From assembly GCF_010994035.1 (NCBI RefSeq), contig NZ_WIXN01000018.1, positions 29,508-93,507 of the forward strand: DNA of 64,000 nucleotides. The letters are read 5' to 3'. A model generated the notes under the pieces. That model had not been told where the DNA came from, searched no databases, and saw only the letters and a list, made by a program, of their open reading frames with translations. Positions 56,392 to 64,000 of this stretch are shown here, one piece after another. A program made the position numbers and the translations under genes. Within the stretch, counting starts at the first letter, position 1. Each line of letters begins with the position of its first letter. The stretch is from Virgibacillus aidingensis (GTDB taxonomy: Bacteria; Bacillota; Bacilli; Bacillales; Amphibacillaceae).

Positions 56392-56420
56392 AGCGTTAAC
56401 TGACAGTTAACGCTATTATT
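56392..56420 (+). terminator. Perfect hairpin after spmB
   Basis: AGCGTTAACT (56392-56401), GAC loop, AGTTAACGCT (56405-56414) followed by ATTATTG. It is a 10-bp perfect stem with a weak T tract. Confidence 0.6.
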
Positions 56421-56451
56421 GTGTATGAAAATAATATAAAAGGTGATTAAT

Positions 56452-57192
56452 ATGTCCAACCAGCAGGAAAGGCTGCAGAAAGTAATTGCACAAAGCGGAA
56501 TTACATCAAGAAGAAAAGCGGAAAAATTAATTTCAGGCGGATCGGTAAAAGTGAATGGTCAATTGGTAACTGAGCTTGGCACGAAAGTTTCACCGACTGA
56601 CAAAGTTGAAGTGGACGGCGTTCCGCTGGAAAAAGAAGAGCCGGTTTATTATTTGCTCTACAAGCCGCGAGGTGTGATTTCCAGTGTAAAGGATGACAAA
56701 GGAAGAAAAGTCGTTACTGACTTTTTAACGGAAATTCCGGAAAGGGTTTTTCCGATAGGAAGGCTGGACTTTGATTCATCCGGCATACTATTATTAACAA
56801 ACGACGGTGAATTTGCCAACTTGCTTATGCATCCGAAATATGAGGTGGACAAGGTGTATGTTGCCAAAATTGATGGATTGCCAACCCCCCAGGAACTAAA
56901 GCGCTTAAAAAAAGGTATTCTCTCGGAAAATGAATGGCTAAAAGCAATCCATTATAATGTTTTGTCAACAGATCGCAAAAATAAATCCATGATTATCGAA
57001 TTAACATTAAGAGAGGGAAAGAACCGACATATTAGAAGAATGATGCAGGAAATAGGATTTCCTGTCAAAAAATTGAAACGGGAAAAATATGGAATGCTCA
57101 CATTAAAAGGTCTGCAGCCTGGTGAATACCGGAGTTTGACACCAAAAGAGGTAAAACAAATGAGAAATATGGCCATGAAAATTGTTAAATAA
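56452..57192 (+). CDS. rluB: 23S rRNA pseudouridine synthase RluB
   Basis: A 246-aa RsuA-family enzyme. An S4 domain (ERLQKVIAQSGITSRRKAEKLI, 1-60) precedes the catalytic domain with active-site Asp in GRLDFDSSGILLLTNDG. It modifies 23S rRNA near the peptidyl-transferase centre. The ATG at 56452 follows AAAGGTGAT. It is located between spmB and resA as in B. subtilis. Confidence 0.94.
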   Translation: MSNQQERLQKVIAQSGITSRRKAEKLISGGSVKVNGQLVTELGTKVSPTDKVEVDGVPLEKEEPVYYLLYKPRGVISSVKDDKGRKVVTDFLTEIPERVFPIGRLDFDSSGILLLTNDGEFANLLMHPKYEVDKVYVAKIDGLPTPQELKRLKKGILSENEWLKAIHYNVLSTDRKNKSMIIELTLREGKNRHIRRMMQEIGFPVKKLKREKYGMLTLKGLQPGEYRSLTPKEVKQMRNMAMKIVK

Positions 57193-57249
57193 TAGACATA
57201 TTTAGTCAACAGATAAGATGATATAATGTTACCTGGGAGAGTGAGGCCG

Positions 57250-57822
57250 ATGAGTTTAGATGAAAGAAAAAGAAACAAGAAAAACAAAAAGAAAAATCGA
57301 TTAATCTTCAGATCAGCCGTCCTTGCTATATTATTGGGTGCAGTAATATTTGCGCTGGTTAATAACCTGCAGCAGGATAACAATATTTACCGTGCAGGCG
57401 ACCAGGCACCGGATTTCAAGCTGGAACAAGTAAGCGAAAACAATGATTTGGAAACCATCCAGCTGAGTGAATTACAGGGAAAAGGTGTTATGCTTAACTT
57501 TTGGGGTACCTGGTGTGAACCTTGTAAGGACGAGATGCCGTACATGGAAGAATTATATCCTAAATATAAAGATGAAATAGAAATTGTTGCTGTAAGCCTT
57601 GATGCTACAGAACTGGTTATTCACCGGTTTATTGACAGCTATGGCTTATCATTTCCCATTCCGCACGATGCTACCGGCGAAGTAAAGGATTTATATAAAA
57701 TAGGTCCAATCCCAAGCACTTTTTTTATTGATCCTGAAGGGGAAATTGTGGAAGTCGTCGAAGGAGCATTATCCTTGGAAAGCCTGGAAGGACATTTACA
57801 GGAAATTCGTCCTGCATCTTAA
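57250..57822 (+). CDS. resA: Thiol-disulfide oxidoreductase ResA
   Basis: A 190-aa membrane-anchored thioredoxin-like protein facing outward. A basic N-terminus and one transmembrane helix (about 20-37) lead to the domain with the CEPC active site in FWGTWCEPCKDE. It reduces the apocytochrome c haem-binding cysteines. The ATG at 57250 follows GTGAGG; the ATG at 57226 lies before it. Confidence 0.95.
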   Translation: MSLDERKRNKKNKKKNRLIFRSAVLAILLGAVIFALVNNLQQDNNIYRAGDQAPDFKLEQVSENNDLETIQLSELQGKGVMLNFWGTWCEPCKDEMPYMEELYPKYKDEIEIVAVSLDATELVIHRFIDSYGLSFPIPHDATGEVKDLYKIGPIPSTFFIDPEGEIVEVVEGALSLESLEGHLQEIRPAS

Positions 57823-57885
57823 ATGAAAAACGGTTAAAATCATTTTTAACAACAAAACAAATTTCCAAATAGATATATGTTCCAT

Positions 57886-57914
57886 AGACAGAAAAGTTGG
57901 ATGCTTTTCTGTCT
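57886..57914 (+). other. Perfect hairpin between resA and resB
   Basis: AGACAGAAAAG (57886-57896) and CTTTTCTGTCT (57904-57914) form an 11-bp stem with a 7-base loop. The following CTGTTGTT is a poor T tract, so it may attenuate or mark an mRNA end rather than fully terminate. Confidence 0.6.
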
Positions 57915-57997
57915 CTGTTGTTATTAATGTGCATAATTTCAGGGCGAATAATCCAAATGACAATCTGTTTGCAGCAAATTAAATAAGGAGTTTTTTC

Positions 57998-59635
57998 ATG
58001 AATAAAATCAAATGTGAATGCGGGCATGTAAACCCGGAGGGCACTGTTCTTTGTGAAGCATGCGGCAAGCCGATAGAAGGCAACCAGCATATCGACGGAA
58101 ATGATGAGAAGAAACTTTTAAACATGCGTTATGAAGGAAGTGCCAGAAGGTCACAGACCTATAATAAATCAATTATTGATAAGACCTGGGGATTCTTTTC
58201 TTCCGTAAAGGTTGGGGTATGGCTGATTGTTCTGGCGCTGATTGCCTCAGCACTCGGGTCTATATTACCACAGGAAATGTACATACCTGCAGATGCTCCT
58301 TCAAGGGATCCTGCTATTTTTTATGAAGAAAGATATGGTGTTTTTGGATTGATTTTTTACCAGCTGGGCTTCCATAACTTATACAGCTCCTGGTGGTATA
58401 TGCTGTTAATAGCCTTAATTGGCGTCTCACTTGTCATATGCAGTATTGACCGTTTTGTCCCATTGTACAAAGCTTTAAAAAAACAAAAAGCCAAACGTCA
58501 TTCCACTTTCCTGAGAAGACAAAGATTGTTCAGTGAAACAGAATCAATTAATGAAAACGATTTGGATACCGTAAAGGAACGGCTGAAAAAGCAGCGTTAT
58601 AAAGTAAGGGATGAAGATGGCCATATTCTGGCGGAGAAAGGCCGGTTTTCCAGATGGGGGCCTTATGTGAACCACATCGGTTTAATTATTATCCTTCTCG
58701 CTGCAATTCTCCGGATGACCCCTATAATGTATCTAGATGAATATATTTGGATCAGAGAAGGGGAACAGCTGGTAATTCCGGGGACGGAGGGACAATTTTA
58801 TATCGAAAATGAGCAATTTCTGCTGGAAAACCATGATCCGAATGATGAAGTATTCGGGGAAGCCATTGAAATGGAAGGCGAAATGATTGCAAGTAATTAC
58901 CAAACCGACTTAATTATATATGAAGCTAAAAATGATGTTGCCGGAGCAGACCCCGACTTGGAAAAAATTGTGGAAGACGAGCTGAGAATGAATCATCCGG
59001 TTAAATTTGACCGTTATACATTGTATCAGTCCGGTTATCAATTAAATGAGTTTTCCAATATGTCTTTTGATATCGTGGAAGAAGATGGCGATGGGGAAGC
59101 ATTAGGCACATTTACTGTAGACCTCAGTTCCCCCGAAACAAGCTATGAACTTGACAGCGGCTTTCAGGTGGAAGTGAGCCAGTATTTCCCTGATTTCTAT
59201 ATGGATGAAGACGGAAACCCGGCATCCGAAACCAATTTCCCGAGAAATCCGGGATTCGTGTTTTTGGTGTACCCTCCTGAAAGTGATACTGCCGAGGTTA
59301 GCTTCATTGGTATTGGAAGAAATATTGATGCTACAGGTGATAATAATTATAGTTTAAGCATTAATGATTTTGATATGCGTGCGGCCAGTGGCATAACGGT
59401 ACGTGTTGATTATACCTTGCCATTTTTCGGCCTCGGAGCGGCAATATTTATGATTGGTGTGATCCAGGGGATGTACTGGCAGCACCGCAGAATCTGGCTT
59501 CGTCCAACTTCTGATGGAGTAATGCTTGCAGCCCATACAAACAAAAACTGGCATGGAGTACAAAAGGATATTGAAAAAGCCATTGATGGAACAAAAATAA
59601 ACATGGTGGAAGATCAGCAGGAACTGGATGAATAA
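57998..59635 (+). CDS. resB: Cytochrome c biogenesis protein ResB
   Basis: A 545-aa system II cytochrome c synthase subunit. A four-cysteine zinc-ribbon-like N-terminus (CECGH and CEACG, residues 6-23) precedes membrane segments around 70-90, 130-150 and 220-240, a long extracytoplasmic loop and a final membrane helix near 490. With ResC it carries and attaches haem outside the membrane. AAGGAG precedes ATG 57998. Confidence 0.94.
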   Translation: MNKIKCECGHVNPEGTVLCEACGKPIEGNQHIDGNDEKKLLNMRYEGSARRSQTYNKSIIDKTWGFFSSVKVGVWLIVLALIASALGSILPQEMYIPADAPSRDPAIFYEERYGVFGLIFYQLGFHNLYSSWWYMLLIALIGVSLVICSIDRFVPLYKALKKQKAKRHSTFLRRQRLFSETESINENDLDTVKERLKKQRYKVRDEDGHILAEKGRFSRWGPYVNHIGLIIILLAAILRMTPIMYLDEYIWIREGEQLVIPGTEGQFYIENEQFLLENHDPNDEVFGEAIEMEGEMIASNYQTDLIIYEAKNDVAGADPDLEKIVEDELRMNHPVKFDRYTLYQSGYQLNEFSNMSFDIVEEDGDGEALGTFTVDLSSPETSYELDSGFQVEVSQYFPDFYMDEDGNPASETNFPRNPGFVFLVYPPESDTAEVSFIGIGRNIDATGDNNYSLSINDFDMRAASGITVRVDYTLPFFGLGAAIFMIGVIQGMYWQHRRIWLRPTSDGVMLAAHTNKNWHGVQKDIEKAIDGTKINMVEDQQELDE

Positions 59636-59663
59636 TAGCTTTTAATTAATGAGGAGGCGCTTT

Positions 59664-60860
59664 ATGAGTACGTCGATGTTGCTTGATATAAGTAATGCAA
59701 TGCTGTTCACGGCATTTATACTTTACCTTATTGCCACTTTTTTCTTTGGGGCTACAATAAGGGATAAAAGATCGAAGCATAAAAAAGGAATTGCCGGAAA
59801 AATAGGTATTACCATTACGATTATAGGTTTTCTGGCCCAGCTCGTATATTTTATTACAAGATGGATGGCAAGTGGACATGCCCCGGTAAGTAACCTGTTT
59901 GAATTTACCACATTCCTGGGAATGAGTATCGTCCTTGCCTTTATTATCATCTATTTTATTTATAAGACAGGTGTTTTGGGTTTATTTGCTCTTCCTGTAG
60001 CAATGATCATTATTGCATATGCAAGTATTTTCCCGACAGAGGTTTCTCCTCTGGTGCCATCGTTACAAAGCTATTGGCTGCAAATTCATGTAATTACCGT
60101 TTCCCTTGGACAAGGAATTCTTGCCATCAGTTTTGTTGCCGGGCTGATCTATTTAATCAGGCAAATTGACCAAACGGTTAGAAGCAAACGGACAACCTGG
60201 CTGGAGATTGTATTATTTACTATATTTTTGTTTATCGGGTTTATCGTTTCTACGTCTATATTTAATTTTATGGATTATGAAGCAACCTTTGAATATACGG
60301 AACAGAATGCTTTAACTACGACAGAATATCATCTTCCGGCAATTGCCGGCCCGGCGGGTGGAGAACTAATGACTGAAGGAGCCATGGAACCATGGTTTGA
60401 AGCACCCGGCTGGATGCAGGGAGAGGATGCAGGAAGAAAATTCAACACGGTAATATGGTCCTTTCTCACTGGTACCCTTATTTATCTTCTCGCAAGGCTG
60501 GTATTAAGAAAACGAATAGGGAAGGCAATGCAGCCATTGTTAAAAAATGTCAAACCTGATTTGCTGGATGAAATCAATTATCGCTCAGTTACGATTGGTT
60601 TCCCTGTCTTCACACTGGGAGGACTTATATTTGCTTCCATTTGGGCACAAATTGCCTGGGACCGTTTCTGGGGCTGGGATCCAAAAGAAGTTTGGGCATT
60701 AATTACCTGGTTCTTCTACGCAGCCTACTTACATTTAAGACTCTCCCGGGGATGGCACGGGGAAAAATCAGCATGGCTTGCAGTAGGAGGGTTTGCAATT
60801 ATTTTATTTAATTTAATTGTTGTGAACCTTGTTTTTGCCGGCTTGCATTCTTACGCATAA
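59664..60860 (+). CDS. resC: Cytochrome c biogenesis protein ResC (CcsA/CcsB type)
   Basis: A 398-aa polytopic membrane protein with the haem-handling WWD motif [28 protein letters not shown] and conserved flanking histidines. Partner of ResB. The ATG at 59664 follows GGAGGCGC; 28 bases separate it from resB. A terminator after resC separates it from resDE. Confidence 0.95.
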   Translation: MSTSMLLDISNAMLFTAFILYLIATFFFGATIRDKRSKHKKGIAGKIGITITIIGFLAQLVYFITRWMASGHAPVSNLFEFTTFLGMSIVLAFIIIYFIYKTGVLGLFALPVAMIIIAYASIFPTEVSPLVPSLQSYWLQIHVITVSLGQGILAISFVAGLIYLIRQIDQTVRSKRTTWLEIVLFTIFLFIGFIVSTSIFNFMDYEATFEYTEQNALTTTEYHLPAIAGPAGGELMTEGAMEPWFEAPGWMQGEDAGRKFNTVIWSFLTGTLIYLLARLVLRKRIGKAMQPLLKNVKPDLLDEINYRSVTIGFPVFTLGGLIFASIWAQIAWDRFWGWDPKEVWALITWFFYAAYLHLRLSRGWHGEKSAWLAVGGFAIILFNLIVVNLVFAGLHSYA

Positions 60861-60869
60861 TTAATCGGA

Positions 60870-60909
60870 CGGGAGGTTGTTCATGGATGGATAATCTCTC
60901 GTTTTTTTA
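60870..60909 (+). terminator. Terminator of resABC
   Basis: CGGGAGGTT (60870-60878) and AATCTCTCG (60893-60901) form a 9-bp stem with G-U pairs, followed by seven T residues. Confidence 0.75.
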
Positions 60910-60983
60910 TACTTTTATCCAATCTTGGTTTATACTCGATATAATAGGAATTTATGAAAGTGGATCGAAAGGGGAACATATCA

Positions 60984-61700
60984 ATGGAAACGACTGTAAA
61001 TGTGCTAGTTGTAGATGATGAAGAAAGAATTCGCCGTTTGCTCCGGATGTATCTTGAAAGGGAAGATTTTAATATAGAAGAGGCTGAAAATGGTACAGAG
61101 GCGCTTGAACTGGCCTTAAATAATGATTATGACGTTATTTTACTTGATATTATGATGCCGGAAATGGACGGGATAGAAGTTTGTACAGAATTAAGAAAGG
61201 AAAAAGATACCCCGGTAATTATGCTGACAGCCAAGGGAGAAGAAGCAAACCGGGTTCAGGGTCTGGAAACGGGTGCAGATGACTACATTGTGAAACCGTT
61301 CAGCCCCAGGGAAGTTGTGTTGCGTGTAAAAGCAATTTTAAGAAGATCTGCCTCTGCTAATATGCAAAATAATAATGCCGGTTCTAAAAATGTATTGGTG
61401 TTTCCTCATTTAACGATCGACCATGACGCGCATCGTGTCACCGCTGAAGAAGAAGAAGTAAGCTTAACTCCGAAAGAGTACGAACTACTTTGCTTTTTGG
61501 CAAAGTCGCCCGATAAAGTATTTAGCCGTGAAGAGCTATTAAAAGAGGTATGGCAATACGAATTTTTCGGTGATTTAAGAACAGTGGATACGCATGTTAA
61601 ACGATTAAGGGAAAAACTGAATAATGTCTCCAAACAAGCAGCAAAAATGATTGTGACTGTTTGGGGAGTGGGATATAAATTCGAGGTTGATCCTCAGTGA
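60984..61700 (+). CDS. resD: Response regulator ResD
   Basis: A 238-aa OmpR-type regulator. The receiver domain has acidic DDEE near the N-terminus, phospho-acceptor Asp in ILLDIMMPEMDG and Lys in VKPFSPRE; the winged helix is about 140-235 (LTPKEYELLCFLAKSPDKVFSREELL). It controls aerobic/anaerobic respiration genes with ResE. The ATG at 60984 follows AAAGGGGA. It ends inside the resE start. Confidence 0.95.
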   Translation: METTVNVLVVDDEERIRRLLRMYLEREDFNIEEAENGTEALELALNNDYDVILLDIMMPEMDGIEVCTELRKEKDTPVIMLTAKGEEANRVQGLETGADDYIVKPFSPREVVLRVKAILRRSASANMQNNNAGSKNVLVFPHLTIDHDAHRVTAEEEEVSLTPKEYELLCFLAKSPDKVFSREELLKEVWQYEFFGDLRTVDTHVKRLREKLNNVSKQAAKMIVTVWGVGYKFEVDPQ

Positions 61701-63466
61701 AGTTTTGGCGAAGTGTAGTTGTAAAACTGGCATTAACCATTATGCTTCTTGTTGCTTTTGTACTGTTTATTTTAACTATATTGCTTCTTGAATTTTTTGA
61801 AAACTTTCATATACAGGAAGCGGAAAGTGATATGCTGCAAACAGCAAATAAAGTATCCGTGCTGCTATCACAGCAGGAATCACAGTCACTGATTACAGAA
61901 ACAGTAGAAAGAGTAAAATCTCCGGAAAGTCGTGTGGCAATTATTTTTGAAGATGAAAGTCTGTGGGTGTCCAACAGCAGCAACACCAGTCTTACGGAGC
62001 TGCAGCAGGCTTGGCTCCATCAGGATGAGGACATGGCAGCAGTTTTAGAAAACAACACGGATGTAAGAAAACAAATGGATTTGCCAAACAGTGAGATTGA
62101 AGTAATGCTTGTCGGTATTCCATTTGAGGAAAATGGAGCCATATTCGTCTATCAATCACTGGATGTTATCGAACAAACAAAAGCAGAAACAACGAGAATA
62201 ATACTTCTGGCTGCCGGAATTGCCATTATTTTAACGACATTTTTTGCCTTCTTCCTTTCAACCCGGATTACTTCTCCTCTCATTAAAATGCGTGAAGCTG
62301 CCTTTGACTTAACCAGAGGGGAATTTAACACAAAAGTGCCTATTTTGACTCATGATGAAATTGGCGAATTGGCGCTGGCGTTTAACCGTATGGGAAGACA
62401 ACTGAAGTTTCATATAAACGCCTTAAGGCAGGAAAAAGAACAGCTCTCAAGTATAGTTAACTCCATGGCTGACGGCGTGATTACCATGAACCGGAATGGA
62501 GATATGATCGTTACCAATGGACCTGCCGATAAATTTATTGATGAATGGAATTTTGAACATAACCTGGAGCCCGGTGAAACATATCGCAAATTGCCAAGTG
62601 ACCTAAACGATATTCTGCAAGAGGTCATTACAAGTGAAAAAGAAGTATTGCATGAAATGAACATCCAGGGAAAAGACCTTGTCATGCTGATGACGCCATT
62701 ATATGACCAATCATTTGTCCGGGGTGCTGTTGCAGTTATTCGGGACATGACAGAGGAAAGACGTCTGGATAAATTCCGAAAAGACTTTATTGCAAATGTG
62801 TCGCATGAGCTGCGAACACCAATCTCCATGCTGCAGGGTTACAGTGAAGCCATTGTAGATGATATTGCCGAAAGCAAGGAAGATAAGAATGAACTTGCAG
62901 GCATCATTTACGAGGAATCATTAAGAATGAACCGGCTCGTAAATGAATTACTGGAAATCGCCCGCATGGAAGCGGGACATTTTGAATTAAATATTAATCA
63001 GGTTGATATAGAGCCTTTTGTTGAAAAAATTCATAAAAAATTCAGCGGGCTGGCAGGAGACAACCAAATAACCCTTTCCTTATCGAAAGAACTCGAAGTG
63101 CCTGAGGCATCATTTGACCCGGATCGGATAGAACAGGTCTTTACCAATTTAATTGATAATGCCATTCGTCATACTGATAAAAAAGGGAAAGTGGAAATCC
63201 ATGTTAAGAATAATGTCCATGAATTTCATGTTGACATTACAGATAGCGGCAGCGGTATACCTGAGGAAGATATTCCATTTGTTTTTGAAAGGTTTTATAA
63301 AGCAGACAAATCGAGAACTAGAAATAAAGAAAAGAAAGGTACAGGCCTTGGTCTGGCTATAGCCAAAAATATTATGGAAGCACATAACGGCACCATTACT
63401 GTAAAAAGTAAATTAAACGAAGGTACTACATTTACTTTCCGCCTTCCGAAAAGTGAGGATATTTAA
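61697..63466 (+). CDS. resE: Sensor histidine kinase ResE
   Basis: A 589-aa kinase. Two membrane helices (about 10-30 and 170-190) enclose an extracytoplasmic sensor region; HAMP (about 190-245), PAS (about 250-360), HisKA with the His in VSHELRTPISMLQGYSEA, and HATPase with N, G1 and G2 boxes follow. GTG start overlaps resD by four bases, so the pair is translationally coupled. It phosphorylates ResD under oxygen limitation or nitric oxide. Confidence 0.95.
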   Translation: MKFWRSVVVKLALTIMLLVAFVLFILTILLLEFFENFHIQEAESDMLQTANKVSVLLSQQESQSLITETVERVKSPESRVAIIFEDESLWVSNSSNTSLTELQQAWLHQDEDMAAVLENNTDVRKQMDLPNSEIEVMLVGIPFEENGAIFVYQSLDVIEQTKAETTRIILLAAGIAIILTTFFAFFLSTRITSPLIKMREAAFDLTRGEFNTKVPILTHDEIGELALAFNRMGRQLKFHINALRQEKEQLSSIVNSMADGVITMNRNGDMIVTNGPADKFIDEWNFEHNLEPGETYRKLPSDLNDILQEVITSEKEVLHEMNIQGKDLVMLMTPLYDQSFVRGAVAVIRDMTEERRLDKFRKDFIANVSHELRTPISMLQGYSEAIVDDIAESKEDKNELAGIIYEESLRMNRLVNELLEIARMEAGHFELNINQVDIEPFVEKIHKKFSGLAGDNQITLSLSKELEVPEASFDPDRIEQVFTNLIDNAIRHTDKKGKVEIHVKNNVHEFHVDITDSGSGIPEEDIPFVFERFYKADKSRTRNKEKKGTGLGLAIAKNIMEAHNGTITVKSKLNEGTTFTFRLPKSEDI

Positions 63467-63521
63467 AGACTGTACCCTTTTATTAAAATATGGTATGCTT
63501 AAAAAGCAATTAAACTGAATA

Positions 63522-63732
63522 CCGTAAAATTGGTGTTTTCGTTTTAAAAGGGAATTCGGTTAAAACCCGAAGCTGTCCTCGCAACTGTAAATGGTGATGA
63601 AATAAGCATATCCACTGTATGGACAAATGACATATGGGAAGGGCTTAGAGTAGGGGATCCATGAGTCAGTAGACCTGCCAATTTTAATGTTTCCAGGCTT
63701 CGAGGGTTTAAGCTATTGGACAACCAAAACAC
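63522..63732 (+). ncRNA. Cobalamin (B12) riboswitch
   Basis: The aptamer landmarks occur in order: GGTGTTTTC near 63532, GGGAATTCGGT (63550-63560), the conserved core GCTGTCCTCGCAACTGTAA (63572-63590), and the B12 box AGTCAGTAGACCTGCC (63664-63679). The closing 3' part ends near 63732. It lies 55 bases after resE on the same strand, so it would control a gene to the right, beyond the window. Confidence 0.9.
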
Positions 63733-63771
63733 TGTATTAATAAAAATATTGATGTTTTATTGTCTATAAAC

Positions 63772-63801
63772 AGCTGACACTGCTTGCAGAGTCAGCTTTT
63801 T
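63772..63801 (+). terminator. Intrinsic terminator after the riboswitch
   Basis: AGCTGACACTGC (63772-63783) pairs with GCAGAGTCAGCT (63786-63797) with one A-A mismatch, and TTTTT follows (63797-63801). It lies 40 bases after the aptamer, so it is probably the riboswitch expression platform. Confidence 0.85.
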
Positions 63802-63802
63802 G

Positions 63803-64000
63803 GTGTGCCAGGCATGCACACATTCTATAGGGTTCAAGTCCCGAGCCACGAAGGCAGTAGTAGTGGTTAGCTTAAGACAAGGGTGTCTGGGGCGACCCAG
63901 AATCTGAAGGAAGTCAGCGGCAAATCTCCGCTCTTAGGAACACGAACTTCATATAAGGCTGAGGTGCACTTGGATGAGGCTGCCAAACACGTCAAAGTCC
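63803..64000 (+). mobile_element. Group IIC intron, 5' part
   Basis: The sequence starts GTGTGCCAGGCATG one base after the terminator T tract and continues with CTATAGGGTTCAAGTCCCGA, AAGGGTGTC, AATCTGAAGGAAG and GGAACACGAACTTCATAT. These are conserved domain I segments of bacterial class C group II introns such as the one in Oceanobacillus iheyensis. Insertion right behind an intrinsic terminator is the hallmark of this class. The rest, including any reverse transcriptase gene, lies outside the window. Confidence 0.88.

Overview
The window is an AT-rich chromosomal stretch from an endospore-forming Bacillaceae bacterium. Gene content and order follow the Bacillus subtilis tlyA-ahrC-recN-spoIVB-spo0A ... 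resABCDE region. Several features point towards the Oceanobacillus/Virgibacillus group: a group IIC intron head that closely resembles the one I recall from O. iheyensis, a methylmalonyl-CoA pathway cluster, and degenerate long-palindrome intergenic repeats. The genus is an inference; the family-level placement is firm. Almost everything here is conserved core genome, so the more unusual signals are in the arrangement and the intergenic DNA.

Layout. (1) 1-5.2 kb: end of tlyA, then argR, recN, spoIVB and spo0A; spo0A has a near-perfect sigma-H promoter and an 0A-box palindrome. (2) 5.3-7.1 kb, minus strand: a monofunctional aspartokinase and a small membrane protein (YqzF/DUF2627). (3) 7.2-18.1 kb: branched-chain amino acid catabolism under sigma-54 control: bkdR, then ptb-bcd-buk-lpdV-bkdAA-bkdAB-bkdB behind a clear -24/-12 promoter, followed by a bacilliredoxin gene. 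(4) 18.4-25.2 kb: a tiny Prli42-type gene on the minus strand, then methylmalonyl-CoA mutase catalytic subunit, a B12-binding-domain/methylmalonyl-CoA-epimerase fusion, an acyl-CoA carboxylase subunit, a PepT-like peptidase and DNA polymerase IV. (5) 25.4-29.6 kb, minus strand: aldehyde dehydrogenase, RNase Z, OYE-type NADPH dehydrogenase and glycerophosphodiesterase. (6) 29.9-36.5 kb: RocB-like peptidase, metallo-beta-lactamase-fold hydrolase, aldo/keto reductase (minus), ADP-ribose pyrophosphatase, EndoQ-like PHP protein and SpoIIM. (7) 36.6-41.9 kb: fur with an exact PerR-box consensus upstream, yqzK, xerD, and the nucleoside genes deoB-punA-pdp. (8) 42.3-48.4 kb: an unrecognised 90-aa gene, dacF, spoIIAA-spoIIAB-sigF, and spoVAA-spoVAB-spoVAF without AC/AD/AE between AB and AF. 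(9) 48.5-53 kb: lysA, ppiB, a short M50-type membrane protease, ribT, a 26-aa YjcZ-type gene (minus), scpA-scpB. (10) 53.1-57.2 kb: an N-terminally extended superoxide dismutase-like gene, dacB-spmA-spmB and rluB. (11) 57.2-63.5 kb: resA, resB, resC, resD, resE. (12) 63.5-64 kb: a cobalamin riboswitch, an intrinsic terminator, and immediately after it the 5' end of a group IIC intron running off the window.

How it fits together. The bkd products derived from Val and Ile can give propionyl-CoA; the carboxylase, epimerase and B12-dependent mutase encoded next door would convert it to succinyl-CoA, and the cobalamin riboswitch near the right edge shows that the organism senses B12. About fourteen genes belong to sporulation (Spo0A, SpoIVB, SpoIIM, DacF, SpoIIAA/AB/SigF, SpoVAA/AB/AF, YjcZ-like, DacB, SpmA/B), and recognisable compartment-specific promoters can be read for several. 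I saw no rRNA or tRNA genes, no CRISPR array, no prophage and no insertion-sequence transposase. No wholly new system is evident; the most notable item is the intron sitting directly behind the riboswitch terminator.
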